Shown here: positions 33,901-45,210 of the stretch, in pieces
Position numbering within the stretch: the stretch's first letter is position 1
How the letters are laid out: each line of letters begins with the position of its first letter
Assembly: GCA_963675135.1 (NCBI GenBank)
Contig: OY776120.1
Location: 12,614,001-12,678,000, forward strand
From: Galeopsis tetrahit
Taxonomy: Eukaryota > Streptophyta > Magnoliopsida > Lamiales > Lamiaceae
Length of the DNA stretch: 64,000 nt
Direction: 5' to 3'
The notes under the pieces: model-generated
Told to the model about the DNA's origin: nothing
What the model saw: the letters and a program-made list of their open reading frames with translations, nothing else
Database searches by the model: none
Translations under genes and position numbers: made by a program

Positions 33901-36900
33901 TGAGGCAAAACCAGTCTTGTGATGCTTCAACTCTTTCAGGTACAAGTTCATCTGACTTCAGTTTTGCTTGTTTGTTAATCATGAAAGCATGTAAAAGCAC
34001 ATTCATGAAATAACCTTCACTTTTATTTGTTTGTTGATTTGCTGTATTAATCATGTTCTTCAAATTTTAGATGCTTTTATCTTTTGCCATTATAGATCAC
34101 AATCTTATTCTGTTATTTAACTTTTTGACATGTTTTGTGGCCAATTAGTTTTTCGAGGTTAATGAGGTATTAGAGCTTCACAGTTATGGGTGCACGCATT
34201 TTTTTTTTGTGCTTCATACTTGATCATATTATTTAAATCCTTTCTATAAATTAATACTCCCTCCCTCCCACAAAGATAGACCTATAGTTATTTTCACACA
34301 AATTAAGAAAGGGGAGTTATTATAGTTAGAACATTAGACTTTTGCTTTATTTTCCGATTTTTCCACTCGTTCCTCAAGACAATTACTAGTACCTAAATAT
34401 TGATTTGGTAATAAGATATAAATAGGTGTAAAGATGGAAATAACAAATTAATGATATATTAACTGGCATATCTTTGTGGGACGGATGAATATAGAAAACA
34501 AGCCTTATTTTGTGGGACATAGGTAGTACTTATTTTCAGTTGCAAACATCAATTTATCATTTGTACCAAAGATGTATATGAATTAATCATTTGGATGAGC
34601 ACTTAAAACTTATCATGTTTTATGTGGTAACAAGATTTAAAGATATTTTATCCCCAAATTAAAGCTGGAACTGTAGATCCCAGGTTTCCTTACTTTTTTG
34701 TCAGAATCAAATTTTTACTAGGTTTCCAGTTTATGATTGGCAAAAACTTAAGTGAACCCGGGGTTCATGTGAACTCTTTTTTTCCAAGTACCACTGTTGT
34801 GCATACAAAGTGTGTCACTGTTTAAATTCAGTGACACTTCGTATGCACAACAGTGATACTTGAAAAAGAGAGTTTACGTGAACCCAGGTTCACAAGAGAC
34901 CTACTCTATATTTTTTCTTGCACGAAAAAAAATCGGAGGGATGCAAGTTTGTGTAGAATGCATTGCTCTATCTAGTTATGAAAAGAAACACTGGTGCTTC
35001 CTCGATCTTGATAGTATCTATGGGTACTTAAATCAAAGTGGGAAATCACTCAATTTCTTGTCCTATATAAATATTTCTGTAGTTTGGATCCAATTTGAAT
35101 ATTTGCAGGGGTGAAATAATTGTTTTAGTAAAACTCTAAAATTCGCGTGTGTTCATTGCACGTAAAATACTGTTGCTGACATTTAACTAGTATTACATTT
35201 TCTTATAAGAATAAATAAATAAATATACCCCACCACCCCCAAAAAATGAAAGAGTAGACCTCTTGTAAACTCGGGGTCATGTGAACTCTTTTTTTTACGA
35301 GTGTCACTGTCTAAAAAAATGTTTGATTTTTAAACATTGACATTTCGTATGCACAACATTTATACTTCATATGCACAACATTTATACTTCATATGCACAA
35401 CAGTGACACTATGCACAAAAGTGATACTTGAAAAAAATGTTCCCGTCAAGTTCACAAAAGTTTTTTGCCAAAAAAATATGGAGAAAGGAAGAAAAGAGGT
35501 GATACAGAACGCTTCAAGCAAGTTGAATTGGGCCTTTTGGAATTATTAAATGATTAGTTATAATATTGGGCTTAGGGCAGTTAGAAGGCCTAATTGATGG
35601 AGTGTAGATGAACTAACAAGAGTAGAGAATGTAAGGACTAGAATAGAACTCCTCTTTCGAGGCCACGGATAAATCCGCCACAACCGAAGGTTGCCAACTC
35701 AAAGTATATTCATCCAAAAGTACTGTACAAGGACTCAATACATCCTATTTATACAAGTCATTTGACCCTAGACCTTCTAACTGCCCTAAGCCCAATATTG
35801 TAACCAATCATTTAATAATTCCAAAAGGCCCAATTCAACTTGCTTGAAGCGTTCTGTATCAAGAGGAGATAAATTGAGAAAGAATACCATATTTATCAAT
35901 TACTAATGTGAGTTTGGTTACTGAAGGGAAGTTGGAAGTATATATTTTGCACGATAATTTCCTTCTTTTCATCTACCTACTATATAAATTTCCATGTTGC
36001 TATAGGGGTCTATTGTTGGATCCTAGTGATCTTTGATATAAGAAAATCAAAGTACCTGTAGAGTACACGTCTGACGTTTGGAATAAAATGGCGAGTGAAG
36101 ATTGAATGTGAGCTCACAACATGCACAGAATGATGCATTTATATGGGGTTCTACAAATACAGTGATACATATCTAATCCTAGTGGGGCTGCAAGCAATAT
36201 GATGTCTTCTGGTTTCCAAATCCACACCTGCTTTATATGTGAATGGATAAGAGAACATCTCAACCACATGGACTTTGAAGTTAATAATGTTGAAACAAAC
36301 AACACGCCTTATACATTGTAACAAGCACCTTTTCAATTCAATTATTTGAACAGTTAATAGCATTCCTTTGTGTGATAGCTGAAGTTTGTAATAATTTCCT
36401 TGCATGCTTATGTCCAGCCATCTTTATACGTGTTATTTTAAATGTGAAATTCATCTATGTTTGATTTATAACAGGGCATATTGATGCCGATGGGGAAGAG
36501 ACTCCGTATTCCATTTGTCCACGATTGAAGGCATTTTCCGACTGGCTCCTTAAAATCATGGCCTCAGGCACTTTGGAAGCAATCTTCCCTGCTGCTAGTC
36601 GAGAATATGCTCCATTGGTTGAGGAGTTGTGGAACAGTGCCGCTTTCCAGGCAACGTACAAGCGAAGAAGTGAACTGGAATCTCTCCCCAGCATTGCGAG
36701 TTATTTCTTAGAGCAGGTAAGATGAGGCCCCATTTTACATGCTGACCTGGCTAATTAGATTGAGTACCATATGATCTATTATATAAAAAGCCACAAGCTC
36801 TTTTGTAGAATTTTAAGGTTTTATTTATTTCTTGTTTTGAGGAAACTTACTAATTATGATGATGAGTGCCAGTAATTTGAGTTCAATTCTAAGCTATATT

Positions 36901-38488
36901 GACTCAGTGATCCTTGTGGACAATAGCAGATGGAATAAGTTGTTCTTTGGCGGTTATACCAATTTTTCCTGTCATTTTGGACAAATTGGAGCAAATGTTC
37001 CACTATTATTTAAAGGGCTAGCAGTCTATGTTATATGCAATGACTTTATTATTTGTACAGAGTAGTTAAAATAGAGGCTGCTGTGGTTCTTTACAATTAA
37101 ACGTTAAACTACCGCATGGCACCAATTTGGTAAACTGTTGGTAAAACTGTTTACTTATTTGGGTTGAAGATGATAAAACTTATGTTAAACATGGAAGGGT
37201 AATCTGACATTTTGAGTGTAATGTCTTTAACGAAGAATCGAGAGGGAGAATGTGGTGAAGAGGTCTGTCATGAGCTCAAATTGTTTCATAGGAAAGTTCA
37301 AACTAGTTCTCATAGGAAACAAGTTGAGGTTTTGTGTATCATTTAAAGCTGTTTATATAATCTTTAGATTACTATTGTTTTTTTCACATATTTCCTTTCT
37401 GTCTTCTACTTTGCCTGATCATTTATTGATTTTCTTTGCCCCTCTACAGGCTGTTGAGATATTGAACCCAGATTATAAACCATCTGATGTGGATATCCTT
37501 TATGCTGAACATGTCACTTCATCTAATGGGCTTTCATGCGTTGACTTTTCATTTCCTGAGTCAACCTATGATGGCGATGCTGAAAGTGGGGATTTGAACG
37601 ATTCCCTGCTCAGGTAGTGTGACGGACATTTTTTTATGCTAGTATTGTAGAATCGACTATCCATATGGGAATTGTATGTGCAACATTTATTTCTTCTTCA
37701 AACACTTACAAAGACATGCAAGAAACTAAGTTTCTATTAGTTAATACATCCGTCTTCTGGGCCATGAGAACAATAATTATTATCTGGATTTAAGGAAGAC
37801 AGCGGTTTTTGTCCTTGGTTGTGTCTTAACAGAACTAAGTGAAGATGCAAATATGTTGTGCTTTGTTCAATCCTGTTTTCTTGACTCTATTTTAATTGAT
37901 CACAGATATCAGCTGATCAGATTACAAGCAAAAGGCTTTGGAGAGAACTGCAAGTGGCTGGAAATGTTTGAAGATGTTAGAATTGTCATATTTTGCATCT
38001 CTTTAAGTGACTACGATCAGTTTGGTCCCGATGGAGATGGAAACACAGTAAACAAGATGCTGTTGAGCAAAAAGTTTTTCGAAAACATGGTCACTCATCC
38101 GACCTTTGATCAGATGGACTTTCTTCTCCTGTTAAACAAATTCGACACTTTTGAGGAGAAGATAGAACAAGTTCCTTTGTCTAAATGTGATTGGTTCGAT
38201 GATTTTTACCCGGTGATGAGCCGCAACCGGTCGAACAGCAACAGTGCAAACCATCCAACAATGGGGCAGTTAGGTTTCCACTATATTGCTGTAAAGTTCA
38301 AAAGGCTCTTTTCGTCTATAACAGGTCGAAAGCTGTACGTATCTCAAGTGAAAGGTTTAGAGCCCAACAGTGTAGATGCAGCCCTCAAGTATGCAAGGGA
38401 GATTATGAACTGGGACGAGGAGAGACCAAATGTCAGTTTGAGCGAGTACTCGGTTTATAGCACTGAGGCAAGTTCGCTATCTCACTGA
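30986..38488 (+). CDS. Extra-large G protein alpha subunit (XLG1/XLG2-like)
   Basis: Eight exons join in phase to a 971-aa protein: 30986-32302, 32384-32521, 32609-32713, 32836-33021, 33759-33939, 36475-36716, 37450-37613 and 37906-38488. The N-terminus (AMEYHGPPITRELPRAVPINV, then IPVAAVVSP) and the Cys-rich region at about residues 305-350 (CYRCLKGNRF, CMVCDSKYC, GRKCVTCIGYP) are diagnostic of plant XLGs of the XLG1/2 branch. The C-terminal half is the G-alpha-like domain: P-loop variant GYSGSGTSTIFKQ, MFEDVRIVIFC, and the guanine-specificity NKFD in LLLLNKFDTFEEK. XLGs pair with G-beta-gamma at the plasma membrane and nucleus and act in immunity, root and stress signalling. The P-loop lacks the Lys of classic GKST, a normal XLG trait. 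Length is somewhat above Arabidopsis XLG1/2. Intron 5 (33940-36474) is 2.5 kb and full of repeats. Confidence 0.95.
34257..34526. mobile_element. Stowaway-like MITE in XLG intron 5
   Basis: Starts CTCCCTCCCTCCCACAAAG and ends, reverse complemented, CTACCTATGTCCCACAAAA, with TA on each side (34255-34256, 34527-34528). The interior is AT-rich and non-coding. It is typical of Tc1/mariner-derived Stowaway elements, somewhat decayed. Confidence 0.75.
34739..34905. mobile_element. Palindromic MITE in XLG intron 5
   Basis: Arms pair over most of the element (GTGAACCCGGGTTC-like ends, CACTGTTGTGCATAC and GTATGCACAACAGTG inside). The outer end, reverse complemented, reads GAGTAGGTCTCTTGTGAAC, close to the GAGTTGGTCT end of the Mutator-type family at 20920. 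No clean 9-bp target duplication was found. Confidence 0.55.
35252..35469. mobile_element. Second, decayed copy of the palindromic MITE in XLG intron 5
   Basis: Begins GAGTAGACCTCTTGTAAAC and ends, reverse complemented, GGCAAAAAACTTTTGTGAAC, matching both ends of the copy at 34739-34905. CATATGCACAACATTTATACTT is repeated in tandem inside. Confidence 0.5.
35500..35861. repeat. Inverted repeat with about 92-bp arms in XLG intron 5
   Basis: Left arm 35500-35591 and right arm 35770-35861 are near-identical reverse complements (AAGCAAGTTGAATTGGGCC and GGCCCAATTCAACTTGCTT), separated by about 178 bp. It could fold as a strong stem within the XLG pre-mRNA. The loop, reverse complemented, reads ACTTGTATAAATAGGATG, resembling LTR promoter sequence, so the arms may be two inverted transposon ends. 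Confidence 0.85.
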
Positions 38489-39135
38489 CACGAAGAAAAA
38501 TTTCATTGTCGTTGTACAGAAATTAAGTGTGAATGGGAAAGCACGTTAGTTGTTGATCGTAGTTGTGGTCTATCTGATAGATTGAAAAGTAGCAGATAGC
38601 GTTGTTTATGGCTTTTAGGTTATTTATGTGTATTCATGATAGGTAGTTTTACTGCCATTACATGTTGATTATATGATTCCAGAAATGAAACTATTCAAAT
38701 GATATTTAAATATTGAAGTGTTTTCATACAGGGGTATGGAAATATAATGGCAATGTATCAGTGTATTTGAATGATTTTTCGCTGTCCTCGTCGAACCAAA
38801 AAAGGATTGCTGCTATCAAACAGTCCCCGCTGGACTTAAACGTCAACAGGAAACATGGAATTATGCAGCAACTATTTTTTCAACTTGAGAAAGAAAATAA
38901 GCTGGAAACATGGAATGAGGCAACACTTCACTGGAAAAGAAGGCCAGTTGTTTGAATACTAATGTTTTACAAAACACCTAAAACAGTATGGTTGAAGCTA
39001 CACTTAAAATACTTGAGGCGTGGCGTTCCAGTGTACATTCGTGTGAAGATTAAAAAACGACAATTAAAGTGGAACGGAGACAACAAATCAAGAATCGGTC
39101 CAATTAGAAGACAGTCATAATGAGTGTCATGTTAA
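38489..39135. other. Convergent 3' region between XLG and the B3 gene
   Basis: The stop codons of XLG (plus) and the B3 gene (minus) face each other 647 bp apart, so this holds both 3' UTRs. An 80-codon open frame at 38713-38955 matches nothing I recognise and is not called. Confidence 0.55.
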
Positions 39136-40179
39136 TCAGCTTCTGAAAATGACAACATTCCAGTGAGAAGAGTTAGGCGGCACTTGAAAGATGCAAGCAT
39201 CACCTACCTTGAGGCCATTATCTTTCACAAAAACCTTCCACCCTACGGAAGATAAGCGTAGGCAGTTACAAATAGAGTGGAGTCTGATGGGCCAATCTTT
39301 ATTCTTAATCACAAGAGTCACGTTTCTGTCTCCACAAGCATCCATATTGTTTTCCTTAACAAAAGAAGCTGGAAGGTTCTATAATTGTCATTAGAGATGT
39401 TAATTAAGCATATACTTATATAAACAAACTCCATAATTAACTACAGAATTACCAAACAGCCTGTAGCAGCAATGTGGAATGGATGAATGAGAGAAATGAA
39501 GAAAGGGGAAGCCGCCTTGAAAGCTAATGCCTTTTGATAAGCCATGGATGTTTCCTTTGATAATCTTGTCCTTACTCTACCACCTGCAGATAATACATAT
39601 AGATATAGAATTCAACTTAATCATAACACAAATTTTGTTCTTGGAGATAAAAGTAGACAAAAACCTTTTTTTTTCTTTGAAAAATTCAAACCAGTAGAAG
39701 GTGATTCTTCAAGCTTCTTCTTCTGGACTGGTGTATCAGAATCTTGCACAGATCCAGATTGAGATGGGTAATTTATTTCAGATTCGTTTGTATCAAAGAT
39801 GAGAACAACAAAGTGGGAATTTCCTTTGTATTCAAACACTAAAAAGTGGCCAAAGCCTAGTGAATAATGCTCACTAAATTCCTTCCATCCTTTGTGCAGC
39901 AGAGTTTCACCATTAGAGTGAATTAAGTCTACCTCCCACCATACTCTTGTGCTTGTGGGGACTTTTAGAAACACCCGTTTTCCCAGATTTGGGCCATGCC
40001 TCTTCATAAACTCATCCGGAAGTCTCTGTGGAGATATAATACTGAAAAATCAGAAACTTAAAAAACATGCGCCCAAGAATGTAAAATGAAATGAGAAAAT
40101 ATTAAACATGTTCCGTTACCAAAGAGTGTGCAGAGGAGTCCCATATAATCTTGATAAACTTAGGAGCGTGTTCAGACAT
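39136..40179 (-). CDS. REM-type B3 domain transcription factor
   Basis: Four exons join in phase to 264 aa: 40179-40120, 40025-39665, 39583-39453 and 39378-39136. The first B3 domain spans residues about 5-100 (PKFIKIIWDSSAHSL, RLPDEFMKRHGPNLGKRVFL, VWWEVDLIH, LLHKGWKEFSEHYSLGFGHFL, VFEYKGNSHFVVLIFD). A Lys/Ser-rich linker follows. The second B3 domain fills the C-terminus (LPASFVKENNMDACGDRNVTL, GWKVFVKDNGLKVGDACIFQ, VVIFRS). Two B3 domains with these signatures mark the REM (reproductive meristem) subfamily. The exon 2 donor is uncertain: 39665 (AAAG|GTTTTT) is used here; ACTG|GTTTGA slightly upstream keeps the same phase. A broken, rearranged copy lies at 47600-50010. Confidence 0.85.
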
Positions 40180-40712
40180 GGAGGAAAATAGGAAGAATAT
40201 GAGTGAAAGAGGAGGAAACAACTCAAAGAAGAAAAACATTGGGAAGCGTTGGTTTAGGAATACTGTAATAATTAATTGTTGTATTGTCATGTCGTATCAT
40301 CTTCATTCTTGGCAGGAAAATCTTTTCATAGATTTCAATTCATCATCAAAACTTAATTAAAATGATTTCAATTCATCATCATTAACATATTTATCTTTTG
40401 AAATGGGAGTATAATAAATACCCCCTTATTCTGCAATTACTTTCAAACTTTTCTTTTTGAAACGCTCCACAATAACTTTCACACCTTTAAAATGAAAATC
40501 TTTTATAAACTACACCCTTACAATATTCTCAATTTTACATAAATGTCATTACGTTTTCTTCACACACACACCCACAAAGTCAACTCATTTCTTTACTCTA
40601 TACGTAAAGTTTTACAAAATTACACTTCAATACTTCACTCATTATACACTTTCTTAATATTCGTGTCCATCTACATATGAAAATAATTATGGGACTATTA
40701 CTCCCTCTGTCC

Positions 40713-41324
40713 AGTGACGGAACCAGAAATTTTCGACATGGGAGTCCGATTAATATTACTATAAAGATAAAATAATACTCTGTACTTCTTATATTCATCG
40801 AAATTTTTCATAATAAAATTGTCAATACATTTTATTTCATTAAATTAAACTGATCGAGCTGACTTTCATTATGTTTTGTAAAATGTTTTGATAGTTCAAA
40901 TTCAAAATGAAGCGAAATAATTAAAAAATTGCTAAAATATTAATATTATTTTATTTATTTTTAAAAATTACTTCCTTTCTTCAATTATATATATATATAT
41001 ATTTTTTTTTTTGAGTCATAGATAAAAATTTAGACCATAGTTTCAAATATACTATAAATACCTATTAAAAAAAAATTGGAGTATTAAGAAACAAAATATA
41101 TGCAATCATTCGATTTTAGTCCATCTAAACTTAATATGCATGTCTCAAAATAAAATAATATTATTATCACCACCCTTCAAATCAACATTTATTTACTCAA
41201 ATTGTCATTTATTTTATTCATACACAATATTTATAATTATTAAAAAAAACTAATATATATAAAAAAATAAATTGTTTGTGGGGGCCACTGGACCCCTCCG
41301 GGCCCAAGTGTGGCTCAGTCATTG
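40713..41324. mobile_element. hAT-like non-autonomous element
   Basis: Starts CAGTGACGGAACCA; the right end, reverse complemented, reads CAATGACTGAGCCA. Flanks are CCTCTGTC and CCTCTAGC, an 8-bp duplication with two differences. The interior is AT-rich and non-coding, with a GGGGCCACTGGACCCCTCC tract near the right end. Confidence 0.65.
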
Positions 41325-41378
41325 CCTCTAGCCCAACATTACATGCATAACTTAACTAGCACCGTTTTTTAAAAAATA

Positions 41379-41612
41379 CTCCCTCCGTTCACCAAAAGTG
41401 TGCTCACTTCTTTTTTTAGGTCCACAAAAAATACGTTTATTCTATTTAAATAGTTCACTTTTGAATATTTTTTTTACTTTAATAACAAGATTGAGTATTT
41501 ACCAAATATATTCTTTACTCGTTATCCCAAATATATTCTTTATAAATAAACTATGATTTTTTTAAAAACACATATAAAAAAAAGTGAGCACACTTTTGGT
41601 GGACAGAGGGAG
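41379..41612. mobile_element. Stowaway MITE
   Basis: Ends CTCCCTCCGTTCACCAAAAG and, reverse complemented, CTCCCTCTGTCCACCAAAAG, extending to about 30 bp of inverted match (GTGTGCTCACTT). TA duplicates flank it (41377-41378 and 41613-41614). 234 bp, AT-rich. Confidence 0.92.
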
Positions 41613-42232
41613 TAAAATATTGTAAAAAAAAATGTTATCTACTCTTTCCATCTTACAATACATTTCACACTTTCCTTCTTACAATAACTTTTACATTGTT
41701 TAAATGAAAAACTTTTTATAAACTAAACCCTTACAATATTCATAAATTTACATAAAATATCATTACTTTGGGGCTTAGTGGCTCACACATAAATCCAAGT
41801 CAACTCATTTGTTTAATTATACATAAAAATTCACAAAATTACCCCTCAAAACTCTACTTATTACTCCCTCCGTCCAATTTTATTATTCTTACTTCATTTT
41901 TTTGATTGTCCAATTTTATTACGCTCATTCATTTTTTTTTGTAAATAATATTATTCACACTACTTTATCTATACCCTTCAACTATCACCTATTTATTCCA
42001 AATATCATTAACTTTATTTATGAAGGTAAAGTCTAGTATGCACTCGAGTGCATGTTGTGCACCCTAGTCCATGTTGCACTTTTCAGTTTTACTGACTTAC
42101 ACTTTTTGGTAAATGGTGTTGCACTTTTCAATTATTACTAAAAATATTATTATACAGTTTAATAATTGAAAAGTGCAACACCATTTACCAAAAAGTGTAA
42201 ATCAGTAAAATTGAAAAGTGCAACATGGACTA

Positions 42233-43984
42233 TGATTCAGATGGAATTTACACGTTTTAGGAACACATGTGAAGCATGTTTTGATGTGGATTTCATTGAA
42301 TTATGCATTGAATATGATTGTTTAAGCCGAAATGAGAGAAAGGTTGTGTTTTGTCGATTTTGTAGGAAATACGGTGAAATTTGGAGCAAAACACCAACCA
42401 TACTTTACTGGATCAGGAAGAAGAGTGCACGGTTGGATCCGTCTCGAAAAACGGAGTGAATTAGCCAAAGGAATCGAGTCAATCCGACACCCGAGGCAAA
42501 AGTTATGCATGAAACGAGAAGGGGAGGAGACAACTCGGCCGAGTGAGGTTACTCGACCGAATCTGCAACTTTGCACTTCACTGCGCACTCGGCCGAATCT
42601 GCGAATTTCATGTTTACTGCGCACTCGGCCGAGTGAGCCAACTCGGTCGAGTAAGGTGAAATACAGTAGCTCCTGGATTGAACATCACTCGGCCGAGTAA
42701 CCCAACTCGGCCGAATCTGCGATTTTCAACATTTCTGCGCACTCGGCCGAGTGAGCCAACTCGGCCGAATCAAGCCAAAGCCGTAGCCACTGGAACTTCA
42801 AGACCACTCGGCCGAGTGACCCCAACTCGGCCGAGTCTCGGCTAGACAAAATCGCAAACACGCTTTTTCAAGTGATCCACTCGGCCGAGTGACACCAACT
42901 CGGCCGAGTCACCCCAAATTCGGTGCCAATCTTGTATTTTCTCCATTTTTGAGGGGCTAACTTGCAATTCTTGCACCCAAACCTTTCCCCAACACTATAT
43001 AAGCCCCATTTCTTGAATTACAAGCCATTCTCCCCCAATCCACACATAGTTACACATACTTGGAGGTGTTTTGACCATTTATCTCTCAATTCTTCATCAA
43101 ATCAAGGAAGAAAGGATGCAATAGCTCCCAAATTCCATTCCCTACCACATTCTAGACTAAGCTTTCTCTTTCTTTTCCTTTTTATTTAGTTATTTCATTT
43201 GGATTTTGTAATTTCATTATGCTAGTTAGTAGCTAAACAAATTGTGGTTCTAAGGCATTGTAGATACTTGGATTGAAGTTTATGATTACTTTCTTGCTTT
43301 AATTGGTGTTTGTCTCTTATTTGCATGTTTAATTATCTATTGTAAAGCATGTTGTTATTGACCATGGTGATTTGCTTAATTCATTGTTAATTGGGGTAAG
43401 ATCGAGAGATTTATTCCATTTAATCGTATGCAAGCATGCAACCCGGTATTATTATGAGCTCGAGAGAGGATTAATTATCGGAGAGGGAATCGAATGATCT
43501 TTGGGGCTAGTTTAGGTAATACAATATTTGTGAGGTAGAGATACGAACTTATATTGTGTTTTCCTTTGGGTTAATTAGATCGAGAGATTGATTAATTCTT
43601 CTTGTGTGATCACCCTATTTGAGATAATCTTAATGACCATTTAAACGAGATAACATTCATAAACGAATATCTAGGATTTACAATTGCCTTGGAACCCACC
43701 TTCTTTCTTTGCATCTTCACCCACTTTACTTTCGTTTTATTGATTTGCATGGTATTTGATCGACTTTGTATTTACTCTTTTCATTGTTTATTAGTGACAA
43801 TTTTGGTAGACAATTTAGGGTAATTCAACACTTTCAAGTTATCGATCACGTCTAAATAGAACTCAATTAACAAACTACCCTTTTACGCTTAACCTCCTTG
43901 TGGGATCGACCTCGTGCTTATCACGCTACAATAGACGCCGTACACTTGCGGTTGTTTATTTAGTGTTGCATAACACGTGAATCA
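42233..43984. mobile_element. Solo LTR of a probable Ty3/Gypsy retrotransposon
   Basis: A 1,752-bp insert with termini TGATTCA...TGAATCA (TG..CA ends) and the 5-bp duplication GACTA on both sides (42228-42232, 43985-43989). The duplication splits a motif that is intact in the sister MITEs (GGACTAGGGTGCAC), which proves the borders. There is no coding domain or second LTR, so this is a solo LTR left by recombination. The 3' part (GTGGGATCGACCTCG, GTACACTTGCGG) resembles Athila/Tat-type LTR ends from memory. ACTATATAAGCCCC at 42993-43006 is a plausible LTR promoter box. Confidence 0.88.
42535..42915. repeat. ACTCGGCCGAGT palindrome array within the solo LTR
   Basis: About a dozen copies of the 12-bp palindrome ACTCGGCCGAGT or its half CTCGGCCGAAT, often in pairs 10-15 bp apart, separated by non-repeat spacers. 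It is unusually GC-rich for this region. It lies upstream of the LTR's putative TATA box. Confidence 0.9.
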
Positions 43985-44279
43985 GACTAGGGTGCACAAC
44001 ATGCACTCGAGTCCATAGCAGACCAACCCATTTATGAACAATTATTTTATTTATAAGTGAACTCACAATATCTCATCATACTCCCAACTTATCTACTTTA
44101 TATATAAACTAATCAATATTTATTAAAACTCGTAATCGGAGAAATGAACATTATGAATTTGAACGGAGAGAGTATTACACTATCTTAAAAAGTATGTACA
44201 CTTACATGTGAAAGGTATTTCGAAATGGAATGAATATATTTTATTTAAACCGCTACTTAAATAAATGTCTGATGTTTTA

Positions 44280-44850
44280 ACTCAACAATGCTAATAATAA
44301 ATAATGATAAGTGCCAACTGTTTTTAGTTAAAAGTGCTAATACTATGTAGGAAAAAATTATTACTTCTGAAAAGTGTTACTCATGTTACTTAACATTGAA
44401 AATTGCTACTGTTTTTATTAAAAAAATGTTAATAATGAATAGTGAAAATTGCTAGTAATTTTTATTTAAAAATGTAGACTGTATTTAAATTAACGTGCTA
44501 GTTCAATTCACTAAAAAGTGTTATTACTCAATCTTAAAAAGTGCTAGTTGTTTTTATTAAAAAGTGTTAATAATGAATAGTGAAAATGCTAGCTATTTTT
44601 ATTTAAAAGTACAAGTTGTATTTTAGTTAAATTGCCAGTTCAATTCACTGAAAAGTGTTATTATTATTTAACACTAAAGTGCTTGCTATTTTTACTTACT
44701 AATACAGTAATAAATAGATAAAAGTAATAATTGTTTTAACTTAAAAGTGCTAATACTAAATAGTGAAAGTGTATATTGTATTTTTGTTACAGTGCTAGTT
44801 CAATTGACTAATTAGTGCTAGTATTACTTAACACCAAAAAATATTATTCC
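44280..44850. repeat. Decayed tandem array of AAAAGTGCTA units (block A)
   Basis: Irregular repeats of AAAAGTG(C/T)TA followed by TTTTTATT or ATAATGAATAGTG, period roughly 30-50 bp. The array continues as a paralogue at 51310-51570. The AAAAGTG core is the complement of the CACTTTT core of the arrays at 22318 and 54835. Confidence 0.7.
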
Positions 44851-45165
44851 CTCCAGTTCCACATAAATTTATAAATTTGTACACTTGTCATATTTATTTG
44901 AATGTTCCATACCAATTTGCACACCACGTATAAAAAAATATCTTCATAACATACACCCTCTAAATATTCATATATTTACATATATGCTATTACTTTTTCA
45001 CATTAAATCTACCTTATTATTTACTGGAGTTTTCTATGGTTAGTTTAGGAAGGGTGATCGCATTTCCTTGTAACAGGAAACCAATTACTATAAAAATTGA
45101 CACATCATTTTTCTTTGCTATGGTGCAATCTATCTTCGTCGTAAAATGAAATAACTAGTTAACTA

Positions 45166-45170
<5 letters not shown>

Positions 45171-45206
<36 letters not shown>
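45171..45206. repeat. TA dinucleotide microsatellite
   Basis: About 18 uninterrupted TA units. Confidence 0.95.

Positions 45207-45210
<4 letters not shown>

Larger units (their letters stand above)
42025..44029. mobile_element. Mutator-like MITE, copy 1, split by a solo LTR
   Basis: The left end reads GGTAAAGTCTAGTATGCACT and the right end, reverse complemented, GGGTTGGTCTGCTATGGACT. The 9-bp target duplication ATTTATGAA is perfect (42016-42024, 44030-44038). Without the LTR and its own duplication the element is 248 bp and almost wholly palindromic (GTGCAACACCATTTACC and its complement pair across the centre). Same family as 48947-49165 and 50143-50387, but opposite orientation. Confidence 0.9.
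41864..44172. mobile_element. Stowaway MITE split by a two-level nested insertion
   Basis: The left end CTCCCTCCGTCCAATTTTAT and the right end, reverse complemented, CTCTCTCCGTTCAAATTCAT are flanked by TA (41862-41863, 44173-44174). The element is interrupted by a Mutator-like MITE (42025-44029), itself interrupted by a solo LTR (42233-43984). A shorter, internally deleted relative sits at the paralogous place, 50570-50648. Confidence 0.8.

Noticed and set aside
38713..38955. 80-codon open frame downstream of XLG
   Set aside because: No recognisable domain, falls in the convergent 3' UTR region, no splice partners.
42166..42700. Open frames at 42166-42459 and 42332-42700
   Set aside because: They run across the MITE/LTR junction and through the ACTCGGCCGAGT array; stop-free by composition only.
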